Shown: positions 17,055-25,869, numbered from the stretch's first letter. The stretch: DNA of 64,000 bases from Poindextera sp041691315 (GCA_041691315.1 JBEPUW010000017.1:1-64000), one strand, 5' to 3'. The notes: generated from the letters alone by a model not told the origin. Numbers and translations: made by a program.

Positions 17055-18491
17055 ATGACGGCGGGCGAAATCATCGAGACCAATGCGCCGGCCAGGCTGG
17101 ATCGGCTGCCATGGAGCCGCTTCCACTGGCTGGTGGTCGGCGCGCTGGGCACCGCGTGGATCCTCGACGGGCTGGAGGTGACCCTGGTGGGCGCGCTGTC
17201 GGCGGCGCTGAAGGACCACCGGACGCTTGGCCTCGACGAGTCGCAGATCGGCCTGACGGCAAGCGCCTATCTGGTCGGCGCCATCCTGGGCGCGGTCGGG
17301 TTCGGGCGGCTGGCCGACGCCTTCGGGCGCAAGCGGCTGTTCCTGGTGACGGTCGGCCTCTATCTGGCGGCGACGGTAGCCAGTGGGCTGAGCTGGAATT
17401 TCACCTCTTTCCTGGTCTTTCGCATGCTCACCGGCGCGGGCATTGGCGGCGAGTATTCGGCGATCAATTCGGCCATCCAGGAGTTGATCCCGGCCCGACG
17501 GCGCGGCTTCACCGACCTGGTGATCAACGGCAGCTATTGGGTCGGCGCGGCGCTCGGGGCGCTGGGCACGGTGGTGCTGCTCAATCCGCGCGTGCTGCCG
17601 GTCGAGCTCGGCTGGCGGGTCGCCTTCTTCATCGGCGCCGCCGTGGGGCTGATCGTCATGGTGGTGCGGCGCTTCCTGCCGGAGAGCCCCCGCTGGCTGA
17701 TGACCCATGGCCGGGTCGCCGAGGCGCACGATGTGGTGGACCAGATCGAAGCGCAGGTGATCGCCGCCGGCGGCGCCGTCGAGGCGCCTGAGACCGCGCC
17801 GGTGATCCGCCTGCGCCTCGGCCAGCGCGGCGGCTGGATCGACGTGGCGCGCACGCTGATCGTCACCTATCCGCGGCGCACCTTCGTCGGCCTGAGTCTG
17901 ATGGCCAGCCAGGCCTTTTGCTACAACGCCATCTTCTTCACCTACGCCCTGATCCTCGGCCGCTTCTATGGCGTGCCGGCCAGCCAGGTCGGCTGGTTCC
18001 TGCTGCCCTTCGCGGTCGGCAATTTCCTGGGACCGCTGCTGCTCGGCCGTCTGTTCGACTCGATCGGCCGCCGGGTGATGATCGCCGGCACCTACGGCCT
18101 GGCCGGCGTGCTGCTGGCCATCACCGGCTGGCTGTTCGCACAAGGGATGCTGAGCGCCGTCGAACAGACGGCGGCGTGGACGGTGATCTTCTTCTTCGCC
18201 TCGGCGGCGGCCAGCGCCGGCTATCTGACCGTCGGCGAGTCCTTTCCGATCGAGATCCGCGCAGTGGCCATCTCGCTCTTCTATGCGGTCGGCACCGGTA
18301 TCGGCGGGGTCGCCGCGCCCGCCATCTTCGGCCGTCTGATCGCCGAGGGTTCCCGCCCGCACATCTTCTGGGGCTACCTCTTCGGCGCAGCGGCCATGAT
18401 CGTCGCCGCCGTCATCGAAGCCGTGCTGGGCATCGACGCCGAACGCCAGCCGCTGGAATCCGTCGCCGCGCCCCTGTCGCTCGCCGAGTAA
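17055..18491 (+). CDS. MFS transporter (sugar-porter/SV2-like)
   Basis: 478 aa, twelve predicted membrane segments. The loop 2-3 motif is GRLADAFGRKRLF and the equivalent in the second half is GRLFDSIGRRVM. RFLPESPRWLM after segment 6 is the sugar-porter-type signature. EYSAINSAIQELIPARRRG in the 4-5 region resembles metabolite:H+ symporters of the SV2/AAHS type. The substrate is not predictable. It shares a 56-bp divergent promoter region with ligD. Confidence 0.88.
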   Translation: MTAGEIIETNAPARLDRLPWSRFHWLVVGALGTAWILDGLEVTLVGALSAALKDHRTLGLDESQIGLTASAYLVGAILGAVGFGRLADAFGRKRLFLVTVGLYLAATVASGLSWNFTSFLVFRMLTGAGIGGEYSAINSAIQELIPARRRGFTDLVINGSYWVGAALGALGTVVLLNPRVLPVELGWRVAFFIGAAVGLIVMVVRRFLPESPRWLMTHGRVAEAHDVVDQIEAQVIAAGGAVEAPETAPVIRLRLGQRGGWIDVARTLIVTYPRRTFVGLSLMASQAFCYNAIFFTYALILGRFYGVPASQVGWFLLPFAVGNFLGPLLLGRLFDSIGRRVMIAGTYGLAGVLLAITGWLFAQGMLSAVEQTAAWTVIFFFASAAASAGYLTVGESFPIEIRAVAISLFYAVGTGIGGVAAPAIFGRLIAEGSRPHIFWGYLFGAAAMIVAAVIEAVLGIDAERQPLESVAAPLSLAE

Positions 18492-18596
18492 CGGCGGCGC
18501 ATCGATTTACGCGGTTCTGCGTTGTGAGGTCAGCCGGCCGCCGCGCCCTTGGAGTTAGGTGGCGTCCTCGGTGAAGAACTTCAAAGGACGACCAAG

Positions 18597-18920
18597 ATGA
18601 AAACCCTCGCCGCCATCACCTTCGCCGCGGTCACAGCCTTCTCGCTGACCGCCTGCGAAGACATGTACGGTCACCACGACGACCACCACGACCGCATTGC
18701 CCAAGCCGGCTTTGTGGACGGCTATTACGACGACTTCTACGGACCGTTCGACGCCGGATATTGGGGCGACGACGGCGTCTTCGTGTACCGAGGCAGCGAC
18801 CGGCAGTTCCACCGCGATGACGGCGGCCACTTCCGCCGCGACGGGGCGACCGGCTTCCACACCATGCACGGCCCCGAGGCGCGGCCCGACGGCGCCGGCC
18901 GCGGAATGGACCACGGCTAA
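18597..18920 (+). CDS. Small putative lipoprotein, His/Asp/Gly-rich
   Basis: 107 aa with a lipoprotein signal (MKTLAAITFAAVTAFSLTAC, acylated Cys20). The mature part is short and polar with a histidine/aspartate cluster (MYGHHDDHHD) and aromatic-glycine segments (DGYYDDFYGPFDAGYWGDDG). The His/Asp cluster could bind metal, but no family is recognised. AAAGGA at 18583-18588 supports the ATG at 18597. Confidence 0.7.
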   Translation: MKTLAAITFAAVTAFSLTACEDMYGHHDDHHDRIAQAGFVDGYYDDFYGPFDAGYWGDDGVFVYRGSDRQFHRDDGGHFRRDGATGFHTMHGPEARPDGAGRGMDHG

Positions 18921-18929
18921 GCCGGATTC

Positions 18930-20339
18930 TTAAGGCCAGACGGCTGGATCGCTGCCCAGCGGGCGGGTGGCGCGCGTCCAACGCGACGGCGTGGCGGACA
19001 TCCGCACAGCCGGCCGTAGATGGGTCATGGGGCCATAGCCGCTCTGGCTTTTGACGACGTAGCCTCCGATCTCGTCGCCTTCGAGCGGGACATGGGCGTC
19101 CAGGCGCTCTGGGCCGGCTATTCCCAGGCCGCGCACCCAGACTCCGGTCTGCGACAGCGACACCCGCACCAGATAGCCGCCGCCATAGAGGGCGCGGCGA
19201 TGCAGGGCGACCAAGGCGCCAAAGGCCGCCAGGAAGCCTGTGGTGTAGTCGCAGACCGCCGCCGGCTGCAGCTGCGGTCCGGCCTCGCCGCCGTGGACGT
19301 GGGCCATGCCGGTGACGGTCTGGGCCAGCTGCTCCCAGCCCGGCCGGCCGCGCCAGCCGCCCTCATGGCCATAGGCGTTGATCGAGACATAGATCAGGCC
19401 GGGACGAAGCGCCGCCAGTTGCAGCGGCCCGAAGCCCAGCCGCTCCAGCGCGCCGACCCGGAAGCCTTGGCTGAAGACGTCGGCATCTCTGACCAGGTCG
19501 CGCAGGGTCTGGCGGCCGTCCTCGCCGGTCAGATCGATGAACGAAGAGAGCTTGCCGTGGCTGGTGTCGGCAACGAAGGCGGCCGCGAACGGCAGGCCGG
19601 GACCGGCGACATGGAGAACGTCCGCGCCATACAGGGCCAGCGTCCGCGCACAGGTCGGGCCGGCCAGCACGCGGGTCAGGTCGAGCACGCGGACGCCCGA
19701 GAGCGGCGCTTCGCCACCCTTGGCGAGCGGCTCAGGCGGGCTATCGGCGATCTTGATCACCTCGACCACCGGGCGGGCGGCCATGGCGCGGCCCTGGTCG
19801 GAGGCGTCCCACTCCTGCGGCGTGCGCACCATGGCGCCGCAGAGGCCTGCCGCGGCGATGGCGTTCTCCAGGTCCATCGCGTCCCATTTCATCGTCGCGG
19901 CATGCGCCGCCTCGCGCTCGGCCGGAACGCCCAGCAGCGCGCGCAGCTTGTCGCCGCTCGGCGGAAAACTGGGATGCAGGAAGACGTGGCGGCCGTCGCG
20001 GGTCGGCGCGAAACCGGCGATCGCCATGCGGGCGGCGTCGGCCCCGGTCCCGCGCGCCGGCGGGGCCTGGCTGGCGTCTTCGAAGCGCTGGTAGTTGTAG
20101 CCGCCGAGACCGGCGCCGGCTTCCCGCGTGCCGACCGTGACCGTCTGGCTCTCGCCGGAGCGCAGCGTCCACAGGTCGGCCGCCACCACCCCGCCGGCGG
20201 CCAGGGCCGCGGCGGCGGCTTCTTCGGCCTGGAAGCGGGTGGCCAACGCCGGTGGCCCGCCCTCGAACACCACGAAATCCGGCGGCTCGCGCCCCGCCAG
20301 GCGCATCAGCTGGGCGAGGGCCTGGTCGGCGGCGGTCAT
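18930..20339 (-). CDS. Family III CoA-transferase (CaiB/BaiF)
   Basis: About 469 aa. The C-terminal half carries the family core: PLSGVRVLDLTRVLAGPTCA, LYGADVLHV, FSQGFRVGALERLGFGP and YVSINAYGHEG. The first 190 residues form a poorly conserved lobe, as in the two-domain subgroup annotated only as CoA transferase. The acyl-CoA substrates are unknown. ATG at 20339 has GGGATAA upstream; the longer reading to 20375 lacks such a site. It is divergent from the mazE-like gene. Confidence 0.82.
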   Translation of the reverse strand: MTAADQALAQLMRLAGREPPDFVVFEGGPPALATRFQAEEAAAAALAAGGVVAADLWTLRSGESQTVTVGTREAGAGLGGYNYQRFEDASQAPPARGTGADAARMAIAGFAPTRDGRHVFLHPSFPPSGDKLRALLGVPAEREAAHAATMKWDAMDLENAIAAAGLCGAMVRTPQEWDASDQGRAMAARPVVEVIKIADSPPEPLAKGGEAPLSGVRVLDLTRVLAGPTCARTLALYGADVLHVAGPGLPFAAAFVADTSHGKLSSFIDLTGEDGRQTLRDLVRDADVFSQGFRVGALERLGFGPLQLAALRPGLIYVSINAYGHEGGWRGRPGWEQLAQTVTGMAHVHGGEAGPQLQPAAVCDYTTGFLAAFGALVALHRRALYGGGYLVRVSLSQTGVWVRGLGIAGPERLDAHVPLEGDEIGGYVVKSQSGYGPMTHLRPAVRMSATPSRWTRATRPLGSDPAVWP

Positions 20340-20429
20340 CTGCTTATCCCGGACTGTGAGCGGCCAGCGGTTCATAGATCAGGAGCCGGACACTGGGCAG
20401 TGGCTGGCGAACGAACGCGAACCATGATA

Positions 20430-20441
20430 GTTACATGTAAC
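20430..20441. promoter_or_regulatory. Perfect 12-bp palindrome upstream of mazE-like gene
   Basis: GTTACATGTAAC lies 19 nt before the antitoxin ATG in the divergent intergenic region. Its position suits an antitoxin operator. The core ACATGT also occurs in the fitA-like operator at 34395, although the two antitoxins are of different families. Confidence 0.45.
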
Positions 20442-20460
20442 CGTAGAAGGGATATGGGTC

Positions 20461-20682
20461 ATGGCAGCTACTGAGCCGCGATCTTCACGCGAGAAGGTGC
20501 GCGAGCATCGCGCCCGCCTGCGCCGGCAGGGTCTGCGGCCTCTACAGATATGGGTCCCGGACATTCGTGACGCGGCTTTCCTCTCGGAAGCGCATCGGCA
20601 ATCGCTGGCCGTCGCTGCAGGATCCGATGCGCATGAGGACCAGTCCTTCATCGAAGCGGTATCGGACTGGGGCGATGAATGA
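20461..20682 (+). CDS. MazE-like antitoxin (DUF3018 type)
   Basis: 73 aa, of the DUF3018/MazE-like group: a basic N-terminal segment (SSREKVREHRARLRRQGLRPLQIWVPD) probably for DNA binding, then an acidic C-terminal tail (HEDQSFIEAVSDWGDE) that would contact the toxin. Its stop overlaps the toxin start (ATGA at 20679-20682), the usual coupling of such modules. Confidence 0.85.
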   Translation: MAATEPRSSREKVREHRARLRRQGLRPLQIWVPDIRDAAFLSEAHRQSLAVAAGSDAHEDQSFIEAVSDWGDE

Positions 20683-21032
20683 GGCGAGGCGAGATCTGGA
20701 CCGCCTCTGGCGGCCCTGACTACGCCGGCAAGCCAAGGCCCGTCGTGGTCATTCAGGATGACAGCTTCGACGGGACGGATTCGATCACCGTCTGCGCTTT
20801 CACCAGCGACGAGACGGATGCGCCGCTGTTCCGCCTGGCGATTGAACCGGGTGACCGCAATGGGTTGCGCGTCGCCAGCCGCCTGATGGTCGACAAGATC
20901 ACAACCGTGCCGAAGTCGAAGCTCGGCAGCCCAATCGGCCGTTTGGATGACGAGGACATGCTTCGCCTCAACCAAGCCCTGCTGGTCTTTCTCGGACTTG
21001 CCGTGTCGCCCAGAGGTCGGCGGGAGGCCTGA
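20679..21032 (+). CDS. MazF/PemK-family endoribonuclease toxin
   Basis: 117 aa. MRRGEIWTASGG at the N terminus, the KPRPVVVIQDD strand and the later LMVDKITTVPKSKLG segment match the MazF/PemK fold; the conserved Arg in KPRP and the Ser/Thr in the CAFTSDE loop fit the catalytic region. Toxins of this family cleave mRNA at short motifs; the target here is unknown. It is encoded with the upstream MazE-like antitoxin. Confidence 0.9.
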   Translation: MRRGEIWTASGGPDYAGKPRPVVVIQDDSFDGTDSITVCAFTSDETDAPLFRLAIEPGDRNGLRVASRLMVDKITTVPKSKLGSPIGRLDDEDMLRLNQALLVFLGLAVSPRGRREA

Positions 21033-21083
21033 GCGCTGAATATCGCTCGCCTGGGTTTGCAGACGTCTCCCTCGGGAGATATC

Positions 21084-22037
21084 TTAAGTTGGCCGCGGAA
21101 CGCCCGCCCGGCCGAGGTCGCATTCCAGGGCGGCGCGGTCCCAGGCCCCGGCGTCCGCCGCCGCGGCATAGGTGGAGGCCAGGAAGGCCAGCAGTGCGGC
21201 TTGCGGGTCGGGCGCGGCCCGCACGGTCTCGTAGGGCAGGACGAACTCGCCCAGACTGGTGTTAAAGGCCGCGCCCTGCGGCAGGACCGCAGCGTCGCGA
21301 AAGCCGGGCGGCTCGGGATAGGCGTAGGCGTAGAAGGCCGGGTAATCGACCCCGCCGCCGCCGGGCCAGAAGCCGGCACTGCTGACCTCGTGCGAATAGG
21401 CCTCGCGCACCACCGCGTCGGGCAGGTGCGGCACGCCGCCGGGATGGACCGGCGCCGGGCGGCCGGAGAACCGCGTCACGGCCAGGTCGAAACTGCCCCA
21501 GAACAGGTGCACCGGGCTGGCCTTGCCGAGGAAGCCGGTGCGGAACAGCTTGAACACTTGATCGACCTTGACCAGGGCGCGCCAGAAGTCCCTGGCCGCG
21601 CCGGCGTCATAGGCGCGTTGCACGCGATCTTCGGGGAAGGCGATCGGGTCGGCGATCTCGCTGGGCATGGTGTCGATCACCACCGGCGTCCCGGCGGCCT
21701 CCAGCTTGGCCATGACCCGGGCGTAGAAGCTGGCCACCGACTGCGGCTCAAGCGGCGTCGAGCTTTCCTGGCCGCTGACGGTGCGCAGAACCAGGACCGA
21801 GGCGACAAGGTCGAACTCCAGGTCGAACGCGCCGGCGGCGTGCGGGATCAGCGAAGTGCTCAAGCCCCTCGCGGTGACATAGAGCGGCACCTGCCAGGAA
21901 TGGTTCAGCCACGGGGTCTGGGCCAGCCGCACCTTGCCGACCACCTGGGTCCAGAGCTGCAGGGTCTCGGCGGTCGCCTTCAGCCGCTCATAATCGAGAA
22001 CGGGCCAGGGCGTGCGGTCTTTCGCCGGATCTTCCAT
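21084..22037 (-). CDS. DUF5996 family protein
   Basis: 317 aa, soluble, with no signal peptide or membrane segment. The recognisable family features are WPVLDYERLKATAETLQLWTQ-like opening, then PWLNHSWQVPLYVTARGL and VHLFWGSFDLAVTRFSGR. The function of DUF5996 proteins is not known. Its start is next to the FMN reductase stop, so both are likely one transcript. Confidence 0.8.
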   Translation of the reverse strand: MEDPAKDRTPWPVLDYERLKATAETLQLWTQVVGKVRLAQTPWLNHSWQVPLYVTARGLSTSLIPHAAGAFDLEFDLVASVLVLRTVSGQESSTPLEPQSVASFYARVMAKLEAAGTPVVIDTMPSEIADPIAFPEDRVQRAYDAGAARDFWRALVKVDQVFKLFRTGFLGKASPVHLFWGSFDLAVTRFSGRPAPVHPGGVPHLPDAVVREAYSHEVSSAGFWPGGGGVDYPAFYAYAYPEPPGFRDAAVLPQGAAFNTSLGEFVLPYETVRAAPDPQAALLAFLASTYAAAADAGAWDRAALECDLGRAGVPRPT

Positions 22038-22039
22038 GC

Positions 22040-22603
22040 TCAGTGTCCGCTGTTGGTTTCGATCCAGGCGGCGAAGGCGGCCATGAACCTGGTCAGGAAG
22101 GTCCTGGTCGCCTCATTGGTCAGGGTCCCGGCCTCGTCGAACATGGCCGCCGCGCCGCCGATATAGGCTTCCGGCTGCTGCATGGCCGGCACGTCCAGGA
22201 AGACCAGCGACTGGCGCAGGTGGTGGTTGGCGCCGAAGGCTCCGAGCGCGCCGGGAGAGACGCTGACCACCGCGCCCGGCTTCTTGCTCCAGACGCTCTT
22301 GCCATAGGGCCTGGAGCCGACGTCGAGGGCGTTCTTCAGGAAGCCGGGAACCGAGCGGTTGTATTCGGGCGTGACGAACAAGAGTGCGTCGATCCCGCGC
22401 ACCTGGTCGCGGAAGGCGACCCAGGGCTCGGGCGGCGAGGCGGTCTCCTCGTCCTCGTTGTACGGCGGCAGCCGGCCGATTTCGACGAACGCCGGGTCGA
22501 GATCGGCCGGGGCGACAGCGATCAGCGCCTTGGCCATCTTGCGGCTGAGCGAGGCCTTGCGCAGGCTGCCGACCAGGACGGCGACTTTTCGTTGAGTGGC
22601 CAT
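22040..22603 (-). CDS. NADPH-dependent FMN reductase (ChrR/azoreductase-like)
   Basis: 187-aa flavodoxin-like oxidoreductase. GSLRKASLSRKMAKAL is the FMN phosphate-binding loop, and TPEYNRSVPGFLKNALD is the family signature strand-loop-helix. Members reduce quinones, chromate or azo dyes with NAD(P)H. It reads into the DUF5996 gene. The 293-bp divergent region upstream contains two long hairpin repeats. Confidence 0.9.
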   Translation of the reverse strand: MATQRKVAVLVGSLRKASLSRKMAKALIAVAPADLDPAFVEIGRLPPYNEDEETASPPEPWVAFRDQVRGIDALLFVTPEYNRSVPGFLKNALDVGSRPYGKSVWSKKPGAVVSVSPGALGAFGANHHLRQSLVFLDVPAMQQPEAYIGGAAAMFDEAGTLTNEATRTFLTRFMAAFAAWIETNSGH

Positions 22604-22673
22604 GGGTTACTCGCTCCAAGGGGTTGCGAACGCCGTATGTTAGCTAGGGCTCGCCGGATGCGGCGCCGGGCGT

Positions 22674-22750
22674 CTAGTGTGGCGATTCAGAAATTCGCCA
22701 CCGCCCTGTGGCGGACTCAGAGCGAATTTCTGAATCAAAAGCCACACTAG
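22674..22750. repeat. 77-bp hairpin repeat with CTAGTGTG ends, copy A
   Basis: The left arm is CTAGTGTGGC-GATTCAGAAATTCGC. The right arm is its complement apart from four extra bases (AAAA here, TTTT on the other strand) between the GC and the GATT block, giving a 4-nt bulge. A related element starts 15 bp away at 22766. Confidence 0.9.
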
Positions 22751-22765
22751 AAACGTTTGATCTTA

Positions 22766-22841
22766 CTAGTGTGCTTGTTGGATTTGAAGTTCGCAGCTAG
22801 ATCGACCCAAGCGCGGGCGAACTTCAAATCCAGCACACTAG
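22766..22841. repeat. 76-bp hairpin repeat with CTAGTGTG ends, copy B
   Basis: Arms CTAGTGTGCT and AGCACACTAG enclose GGATTTGAAGTTCGC and its complement. Here the left arm carries the four-base bulge (TGTT), at the same position as the TTTT of copy A. The outer 8 bp and inner TTCGC are shared with copy A while the middle differs. Confidence 0.9.
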
Positions 22842-22896
22842 ACTGCGCCGCACACGAGCTCTTCGTATATGGATGCGAAGGCCGCAGGGGAAAAGC

Positions 22897-23295
22897 ATGC
22901 GTAGAATTTGGATTGCATTGGGCGTGTCATTGATCGCGTTCCCCGCCTTGGCGCAAACCAATGTCCAAAAATGCGTGAGCCAAGATGCGGATGTCGCCAT
23001 CGCCGGCTGCACCGCCCTGATCCAGGAAGGCGGCCTCGACACCGCCCACATGGCCGGCGTTTCGACCATCCGCGGCAACGCCTACAGCGACAAGGAAATG
23101 TACGATCCGGCCATCGCCGACTATTCGAAAGCCATCTCGCTCAAACCCGACGCGATCGCCTACGACGGCCGGGCGCTCATCTACGCCAAGCAGGGCCATA
23201 AGGACCTGGCTGTCGCCGACTTCCAGGCCGCGCAGACGCTCGACCCGAGCGACCAGACGTCTCTAAATGGGCTCAAGAGTCTGGGCGTCAAATAG
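22897..23295 (+). CDS. Secreted TPR-repeat protein
   Basis: 132 aa with a Sec signal peptide (MRRIWIALGVSLIAFPALAQ, cleavage after ALA). The mature part has two or three tetratricopeptide-like repeats (YDPAIADYSKAISLKPD, HKDLAVADFQAAQTLDPSD). Probably a periplasmic scaffold. AGGGG upstream supports ATG 22897 over ATG 22873. The last 8 bp overlap the convergent eutC gene. Confidence 0.8.
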   Translation: MRRIWIALGVSLIAFPALAQTNVQKCVSQDADVAIAGCTALIQEGGLDTAHMAGVSTIRGNAYSDKEMYDPAIADYSKAISLKPDAIAYDGRALIYAKQGHKDLAVADFQAAQTLDPSDQTSLNGLKSLGVK

Positions 23296-24052
23296 GCGCC
23301 GACCCGCCGACGTCGCGGAGTTTGAGCCTGTCGTCGGCCAGATAGGCCTCCTTCAATCCCACGCCCGTTAACCGCAGGCGCCGCGCGGCGTCGACCAGCC
23401 AGGCGATGCGACCGGCCGCCTCGTCGATGGAGAGACCGCCGGGGCGGATGTTGGAGACGCAGTTGCGCTCGGAATCGAGCCGGCCGACGGCGGGGTTCCA
23501 GGTGATGTAGGCGCCGAGGCTGGCCGGCGCGCTCAGGCCCGGCCGCTCGCCGATCAGCATGACCACCACCTGGACGCCGAGCCGCGCGCCGATCTCGTCG
23601 CCCAGCGCCACACGCGCCTGGCGGGCGATGACGACGGGGGCGGGGGTCCAGCCGGGCAGCCGGGCGATCAGTGCACGCACCAACGCCGGCCCGCTCTCCA
23701 CCACCGCGCCGGCGGACAGGCCGTCGCCCAGCACGATCGCCAGGTCCGCGTCGGCGGGCTTGAGCCGGTCGGCATCGGCGGCGGCCAGCCATCGCCCGAG
23801 ATCGGGGCGGGTCAGGAAGGCGCCGCCGGCCAGGCTCCCCACCAGAAGGGTCGGCAGGCCGGGCAGGGCGCCCACGATCGCCTCGACCGCCAGTGGCGTG
23901 TGCACCGCATCGCGGGCCAGGGCGTGGGCGTACTGCAGATCGAGCATGGGCCTGGTCGGTAGGGCCTCGCCGCTGCGGCCAAGGCCGATACGGGCGTCGG
24001 TGACCTGCCGCAGCCGCGCCCAGACGTCGGTGCGGACCGGCGAGCGGCTCAT
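23288..24052 (-). CDS. eutC: Ethanolamine ammonia-lyase light chain
   Basis: 254 aa. It forms the adenosylcobalamin-dependent lyase with EutB, splitting ethanolamine into acetaldehyde and ammonia. Family features are DARIGLGRSGEALPT, LDLQYAHALARDAVH and, at the C terminus, LTGVGLKEAYLAD. The start overlaps the eutB stop by 4 bp (24049-24052), so translation is coupled. Confidence 0.94.
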   Translation of the reverse strand: MSRSPVRTDVWARLRQVTDARIGLGRSGEALPTRPMLDLQYAHALARDAVHTPLAVEAIVGALPGLPTLLVGSLAGGAFLTRPDLGRWLAAADADRLKPADADLAIVLGDGLSAGAVVESGPALVRALIARLPGWTPAPVVIARQARVALGDEIGARLGVQVVVMLIGERPGLSAPASLGAYITWNPAVGRLDSERNCVSNIRPGGLSIDEAAGRIAWLVDAARRLRLTGVGLKEAYLADDRLKLRDVGGSAPI

Positions 24053-25440
24053 AAGAGTGCGGTCGCGTGGTCGAGCATCCGGCGGGATTCGCCGCTCAGG
24101 GCCGCCGGCGAGAGGCGGCCCTCGCCGTCAAAGATGCCCAGTTCGATCAGCCAGCGCTCGAATTCCGGCGCCGGTTTCAGCCCCATCAGCGAACGGGCAT
24201 AGGCGGCGTCGTGGAAGCTGGTCGACTGGTAGTGCAGCATGATGTCGTCGCCGCCAGGCACGCCCATGATGAAGGTGACCCCGGCCAGGGTGGCCATCGT
24301 GAGCAGGGTGTCCATGTCGTCCTGATCGGCCTCGGCGTGGTTGGTGTAGCAGATATCCAGCCCCATCGGCAGGCCGAGCAGCTTGCCGCAGAAATGGTCC
24401 TCCAGGCCGGCGCGCAGGATCTGTTTGCCGTCGAACAGGTATTCCGGCCCGATGAAGCCGACCACCGAATTGACCAGCAGCGGATCGAACTTGCGCGCCA
24501 CGGCATAGGCGCGCGCCTCGAGCGTCTGCTGATCGACGCCGAAGGCCGCATCCGCCGACAAGGCCGAGCCCTGGCCGGTCTCGAAATAGGTGACGTTGCG
24601 CCCGACCGTGTGCCGCCCGAGCGACAGGGCCGCCTCCTGGCCCTCCCTGAGCAGCGCCAGGTCGACGCCGAAGCTGCGGTTGGCGGCCTCGGTCCCGGCG
24701 ATCGACTGGAAGATCAGGTCCAGCGGCGCCCCGGCCTCGATGGCGGCCAGCGCGTTGGTGATGTGGGTCAGCACGCAGCTCTGGGTCGGGATGGCGTGGG
24801 CCGCGCGCAGCTCATCGACCAGCCGCAGCAGTCGGATGGTGGACTCCACATTGTCCGAGGCCGGGTTGATGCCGATCACCGCGTCGCCGCAGCCATAGAG
24901 GAGGCCGTCCAGGATCGAGGCGGCGATCCCGGCCGGGGAGTCGGTCGGATGGTTGGGCTGCAGCCGCACCGAAAGCCGGCCCTCCAGCCCGATGGTGTTG
25001 CGAAACCCGGTGACCACCCGGCGCTTGCGCGCCACCCCCACCAGGTCCTGGTTGCGCATCAGCTTGCTGACCGCCGCCGCCATCTCCGGCGTCACGCCGG
25101 GGGCCAAGCCGGCCAGCGCGCCGGTGTCGGCCGCCTCGCTCAACAGCCAATCGCGCCACTCGCCGACGGTCATGTGCGCGATGGGCGCAAAGGCCACGGC
25201 ATCGTGGCTGTCGACGATCAGCCGGCTGACCTCGTCGGCCTCGTACGGGATGACCAGCTCATTCAGAAAGGTGGTCAGCGGCAGATCGGCCAGCACATAG
25301 CGCGCCGCCACGCGTTGCGCCGCCGACTCCGCCGCGACGCCGGCCAGCCGGTCGCCCGACCGGTCCGGGCTGGCGGCGGCCATCACCGCCTTCAGGTCGG
25401 CGAAGGCGTAGCGCGTCTGGCTCAGCGTGGTCTGGAACAC
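24049..25440 (-). CDS. eutB: Ethanolamine ammonia-lyase heavy chain
   Basis: 463 aa, normal for EutB, the catalytic TIM-barrel subunit. Conserved stretches include VGVARKRRVVTGFRNTIG, VRLQPNHPTDSP, GDAVIGINPASDN, SFGVDLALLREG and LGLPMGLDICYTNHAEADQ. No ethanolamine permease, EutR-like regulator, reactivating EutA or shell protein lies in the window. No cobalamin riboswitch could be recognised upstream. Confidence 0.95.
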   Translation of the reverse strand: MFQTTLSQTRYAFADLKAVMAAASPDRSGDRLAGVAAESAAQRVAARYVLADLPLTTFLNELVIPYEADEVSRLIVDSHDAVAFAPIAHMTVGEWRDWLLSEAADTGALAGLAPGVTPEMAAAVSKLMRNQDLVGVARKRRVVTGFRNTIGLEGRLSVRLQPNHPTDSPAGIAASILDGLLYGCGDAVIGINPASDNVESTIRLLRLVDELRAAHAIPTQSCVLTHITNALAAIEAGAPLDLIFQSIAGTEAANRSFGVDLALLREGQEAALSLGRHTVGRNVTYFETGQGSALSADAAFGVDQQTLEARAYAVARKFDPLLVNSVVGFIGPEYLFDGKQILRAGLEDHFCGKLLGLPMGLDICYTNHAEADQDDMDTLLTMATLAGVTFIMGVPGGDDIMLHYQSTSFHDAAYARSLMGLKPAPEFERWLIELGIFDGEGRLSPAALSGESRRMLDHATALL

Positions 25441-25869
25441 GGCGTTCAGCCTATAGGCCTATGGCCGTGGACCGAAAGGCCGACGCGCGGTCTCTCTGTT
25501 GGTCGGGCGCGAAGCATGACTAGAGTGGCCAGCGGCCGGCTTAGCGGTCGCAGACAATGAATTGGGGGATTCATTCATGACGGACATAACCGAAGAACTC
25601 GCGCGGCTGGCGGACCTGAAGTCGGTAGAAGGTCTCAAAAGGCCGGCTTCCAGCTTGGGTACAATCGAATTGGGATGCCTTGGAGCGGCTGGATAGCTAC
25701 AGAATAATGAAAGGCGCTGCCACCTCGCACGCAGAAGTCGGCACCTGTTTGTTCGGAGATACATTGAGGGAAAGGGGGTGCCTTGATGACCGACAGACCG
25801 AAGGGGTATCAGCGACGAGAAATCATCTTGGAGCGCGGTTGGACGTATCGATTGAGTCGGGAGCTATAG
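25441..25869. other. 429-bp region upstream of the SHOCT island, mostly non-coding
   Basis: Contains the eutB upstream region, the short SHOCT-like remnant at 25577-25696 and a transition to AT-rich DNA. An open frame at 25680-25928 has no recognisable features and overlaps the next gene, so I do not call it. A small palindrome AATGAAT-N6-ATTCATT (25556-25575) precedes the remnant. Confidence 0.5.
25577..25696 (+). pseudogene. Truncated SHOCT-like gene remnant
   Basis: A 39-codon frame whose start (MTDITEELARLADLKS) resembles the first helix of SHOCT-domain proteins but then loses the expected GxLTxEEFxxxKxxLL part. ATG at 25577 follows GGGGGA. It may be a decayed N-terminal fragment disrupted by the AT-rich segment inserted after it. 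It could also be a chance frame. Confidence 0.4.

Noticed and set aside
25441..25576. Possible cobalamin riboswitch before eutB
   Set aside because: Only about 135 bp and no B12-box-like conserved element can be recognised.
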